The notes under the pieces were generated by a model, which was given only the letters and a program-made list of their open reading frames with translations, was not told where the DNA came from and made no database searches. The position numbers were made by a program, and so were the translations under genes. 32,450 nt of DNA from Perkinsus olseni. Lineage: Eukaryota > Perkinsozoa > Perkinsida > Perkinsidae. The stretch lies in contig JABANP010000561.1 in assembly GCA_013115135.1 (NCBI GenBank), forward strand, positions 1-32,450, in the 5' to 3' direction. This document shows positions 29,801 to 32,450 of the stretch, one piece after another (position 1 is the stretch's first letter; each line of letters opens with the position of its first letter).

Positions 29801-30184
29801 GACCGGCTGACGGTTCGAAAACCACCGACTGTATGTAGCTCCGTGCGATAACTCGAGTCATAGTAACTGGTAAATTGATGGTGGGATCGCTCACTCCTTG
29901 CGCACCCGCTGCCTCCGTATAGCTTGAGAAGATTCGATGCGCGGCTCACGAAGTCGGCTCGAAGGACTCGCGATGAGAAGACAGTAGTTGAAGTCATCAC
30001 AAATCCGGCGTGGAAGTGTGGGACTGAAATTCTTCTGTTGCAGCTGAGACTGTTCAGAGACCGCAACTACTATCAGCTAACAAACCTAACGCGGGGTGAC
30101 ATACGTGCACACAGCACGCTTAACGTCAAGCCGCTTCTCTCTGGGAGAAGTTCGTCTCATTGGGAGTTGTCTCCTCTGAGAAGA

Positions 30185-30227
30185 GAAAGCGCTTCAGTGA
30201 GAAGAGTCTTCTCACTGAAGCGCTTTC
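30185..30227. repeat. Perfect inverted duplication, 21-bp arms, 1-nt spacer
   Basis: The left arm 30185-30205 begins GAAAGCGCTTCAGTGAG and is the exact complement of 30207-30227; the single G at 30206 is the spacer. It is the longest of this class in the window. A looser TTCTCTCTGGGAGAA fold lies just upstream (about 30134-30148). Confidence 0.95.
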
Positions 30228-30732
30228 AGCGGTGTTCGAGATGATCTCAGGCGCTGTGAGTCGGCGCGCCCATGCATCGTAGCAAACGTTGACTGCATCA
30301 GCGCTCGAATTTGAGAAAACCGGTATCAGCATTAGATTCGTGGATGTACTCTCTTTCGTGCTGCCTCAGCAAGACACGCACAGCAGCACAGCAAAGCAGC
30401 AGATCACTGCGCTACGAACGCGAAGGTTATGCGCAGCAATCCGTCCGCACAATCCTCGCTTCTACAGATGACTAATGATAGTCTTTGTCGACGTACAAGC
30501 ACAGTGGGGCAGCGCCATGTCGGAAAGGCGTAACGAAGAGATTATCCGAGTTAGAGAGTCTCAATTTGAGACGGTCACGGGTTCCAGTTAGTCTTGGAGT
30601 TTAATAACGTCTTGTGTGCCACAGGTCTACGCCTACGTGAGCCCAGCTACGCCCGCACAAATCTGATCCCGATGCGATGTGGTGTGCGGCGCGTCGGACA
30701 GAGTAGCTCTCGGCCATCCGTGATCAGTGATC
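30228..30732. other. Intergenic, upstream of the protease-like gene
   Basis: No supported gene or RNA. A short frame at 30289-30471 has no recognised content. The last part is presumably the promoter and 5' leader of the 30733 gene, but no motif can be named. Confidence 0.4.
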
Positions 30733-31824
30733 ATGAGCGTCCTCGTTTTCTTCACTTTCATCGCTCTGTTCGGCGAGTCCTACGGTGAGAAGCTAATCAG
30801 AGTTGAAACCATCTACTCTAAGCCCGCAGCCGATGCGACATGGGCCGAGCTCCTTGGTATCGTTTGGGTTGACTTCCAACCTGTCAAAGCCGTTAGCGAT
30901 ACTTGGGCCTCTTACCCCTTCTTCCTGTGGAAGGAGTGGTATGATAAAGTTGGCCCAGGAGGCTGCGATGGAGTCATCTATGGCTGCTACGGTTGCTCCT
31001 CAGCCGAGTGTCAGCAAGCACCTCGCAAGACTTTCAGGTATCACAATGGCAAGGAAGTGACCTTGTTCCCCCACGTCGGGGTGGTGTTGTTCGACGTCAA
31101 CTTTGAACGCTTCGTGAGCCCTCATGTGACTTTCGGATTAGTCGTTGGACCGAAGAACAGACCCTGGGCTTCGCTTGGGCTCTCCCTCAAGAAAGTCGCC
31201 AGTGAACGGTATGTCCCTCTGATGGACCAGCTTCTACCACGCAAGGGCTTCGAGGGTCTCATCGATAAGAAGGCATTCTCGTTCTATCTGGACGAGGGAA
31301 GCCTCCGCGGCGAGCTCATACTCGGTGGTGACGATGAGAAGAAGCACCATGGTGCTCTTGAATACGTCGAGGCCATCCACCTTGACTTTGCCCCGCCGGG
31401 CATCAGTATAGCGGGCTTGGGCATCGGGAATGATTCGACGAACCGAATCGACGTGTCCAGCGTGGCGTTCCTGGACACGGGCTCGAGCAAGATGCACATA
31501 CATGAGTCCCTCAAGCCGCGAGTGCTCGCCCTCCTTCAGAGCGCTGGCACCAAGGCCGTGGTTATCAAGGAGGAGTCTGGGTCCTTCATCGTCGCCTGTG
31601 AAGACGTGAAGTACCTGCCCTCAATCACTTTTTTCATGAAGGGTTTGCAAGCCGATGAGGTCTCTGTCGATGTGTTTCCCGATGCCCTGAAAGGGGAGCG
31701 ACAGGACGGCAGCTGCGAGCTAGCGCTGGCCTTCGGCAAAGTCTGGTATCTTGGGTTGCCCACGGTCGTCGGGAAATGCGTCTCGGTGAACGAAACTCGC
31801 ATCGGTTTGGGCAAGGCGAAATGA
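30733..31824 (+). CDS. Secreted A1-family (pepsin-like) aspartic protease-like protein
   Basis: Single open exon, 363 residues. I start at ATG 30733 because it opens a signal peptide (MSVLVFFTFIALFGESYG); upstream in-frame codons are not ATG. The C-lobe has the classical active-site motif FLDTGSS (residues about 247-253) and the fold continues with GELILGGDD before it and LALAFGKVWYLGLPTVVGKC near the end, as in two-lobed pepsins. The N-lobe position where DTGSS is expected reads SDTWAS (about residues 55-60): the Asp-Thr is kept but Gly is replaced by Trp. Cys-rich GCDGVIYGCYGCSSAEC follows. Two N-glycosylation sequons are visible (NDS, NET). Perkinsus genomes carry many intronless secreted proteins of this type. 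Catalytic activity is doubtful with DTW, so it may be a pseudoprotease or a binding protein. Confidence 0.85.
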   Translation: MSVLVFFTFIALFGESYGEKLIRVETIYSKPAADATWAELLGIVWVDFQPVKAVSDTWASYPFFLWKEWYDKVGPGGCDGVIYGCYGCSSAECQQAPRKTFRYHNGKEVTLFPHVGVVLFDVNFERFVSPHVTFGLVVGPKNRPWASLGLSLKKVASERYVPLMDQLLPRKGFEGLIDKKAFSFYLDEGSLRGELILGGDDEKKHHGALEYVEAIHLDFAPPGISIAGLGIGNDSTNRIDVSSVAFLDTGSSKMHIHESLKPRVLALLQSAGTKAVVIKEESGSFIVACEDVKYLPSITFFMKGLQADEVSVDVFPDALKGERQDGSCELALAFGKVWYLGLPTVVGKCVSVNETRIGLGKAK

Positions 31825-32450
31825 TGGAGCGTCTCCAAGGCTGCATCCAGCCATTTTTCATATTTCTCACATCAGATCGCTATGTCATTACTTTCGGACA
31901 GTCTATTGAGCGCTGAGTCGTCATTGGTCTTCTCACCTTACCAGGCTTATGTGGTGTAGTGTTGCGAGGACGGCTGAGGTATTGGTGATGCAGTAGGTGT
32001 CCTTTCGTCACACGTTCTAGTGGTTGACTTGAGGGGAAGCGTTGTCCGGCTCCCTGTGTCGGATATAGCTTGCACGAGCGGAGTTTGACTGAAAGTCTCG
32101 CTGATTCGACCAGGCATACGAAAGAGATCCCCACCGTTTTTCATGCTTCTTGATTATTCGCCGCATCTGTTCGAACTTGCTCTCGAGGGAATATTAATAA
32201 TGCGACACGCCATAGCTGGCCGAACGTTGTAGGCCGAAATCGCCAGAGATCAGTGCGCTCCACGATTCTGAGATACCGTGGACGGCACTCCCAGTAACGC
32301 TGCGAGAATTTGAGCCTTCGGAAAATCCGCAGGAATTTGTGGTTTCGTACTTTTCTTTTCTTCGTACCTTTCTTGTTATTTTTTTCCTCCGACCGCGATG
32401 AATGGAACACAAAAGACGTTGATGACGAAAGCTGGGATACTCTGTGACAA
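31825..32450. other. 3' flank of the protease-like gene and window end
   Basis: No gene is supported. Minus-strand frames at 31880-32412 are low-information. The last 52 nt (32399-32450) are a copy of the repeat at 5595-5680 in its single-arm form. Confidence 0.5.

Noticed and set aside
31234..31838. Minus-strand frames under the protease-like gene
   Set aside because: Shadows of a well-supported plus-strand coding region.

Overview
The window looks like nuclear DNA of a protist, most probably a Perkinsus-type alveolate. The organism call is an inference. It rests on eukaryotic genes cut by very short introns (43-66 nt, nearly all GT-AG), eukaryote-only families (TTL, ADF/cofilin, a Dna2-like helicase), an intronless secreted pepsin-like gene of a kind expanded in Perkinsus, a possible spliced-leader relic at 28402-28430, heavy repeat content and local gene duplication. 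No bacterial operon structure, ribosome binding sites or prophage-like blocks are visible.

Left part (1-9600), repeat-rich. Two diverged copies of a dispersed repeat lie at 1-430 plus 1215-1660 and at 8704-9545. The first copy is split by a fold-back element (512-1194) that carries tRNA-like sequence. Then come the 3' end of a dead non-LTR retrotransposon (RNase H region, minus strand, 1903-2850) and a 2.4-kb segment (2869-5246) bounded by iterated inverted repeats and holding a decayed minus-strand coding region. At 6027-7683 (minus) sits a seven-exon secreted gene of the phytase-like esterase fold, apparently damaged by one inserted base. A perfect 37-bp minisatellite follows at 8046-8254.

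Middle part (9600-16600). A plus-strand Dna2-like superfamily-1 helicase (motifs III to VI, no Walker A seen) occupies about 10.1-13.1 kb. It is followed by an unrecognised candidate gene, a probable mitochondrial ribosomal protein mL53, and a convergent unrecognised minus-strand candidate.

Right part (16700-29800). A module of ADF/cofilin, then a tubulin-tyrosine-ligase-like gene, then an unrecognised conserved exon, then tRNA-Phe is present twice in tandem, offset by about 6.3-7.2 kb. Copy two has the intact ADF/cofilin and intact tRNA-Phe. Copy one has a frame-saving splice-donor change in its ADF and a tRNA broken by a small inverted duplication. Both TTL copies are broken, by different lesions. 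A 275-bp MITE with a 9-bp target-site duplication sits in copy one, and copy two keeps the empty site. The window ends with an intact 363-residue secreted aspartic-protease-like gene (30733-31824).

The most unusual signal is a recurring structure. At least ten near-perfect inverted duplications have arms of 9-21 bp separated by a single base. In three cases a related copy elsewhere in the window shows only one arm. A fourth, 3-nt-spacer event breaks the tRNA-Phe copy. These look like template-switch (snap-back) scars and may be a major local source of insertions. All exon structures below are hand-made predictions without transcript support.
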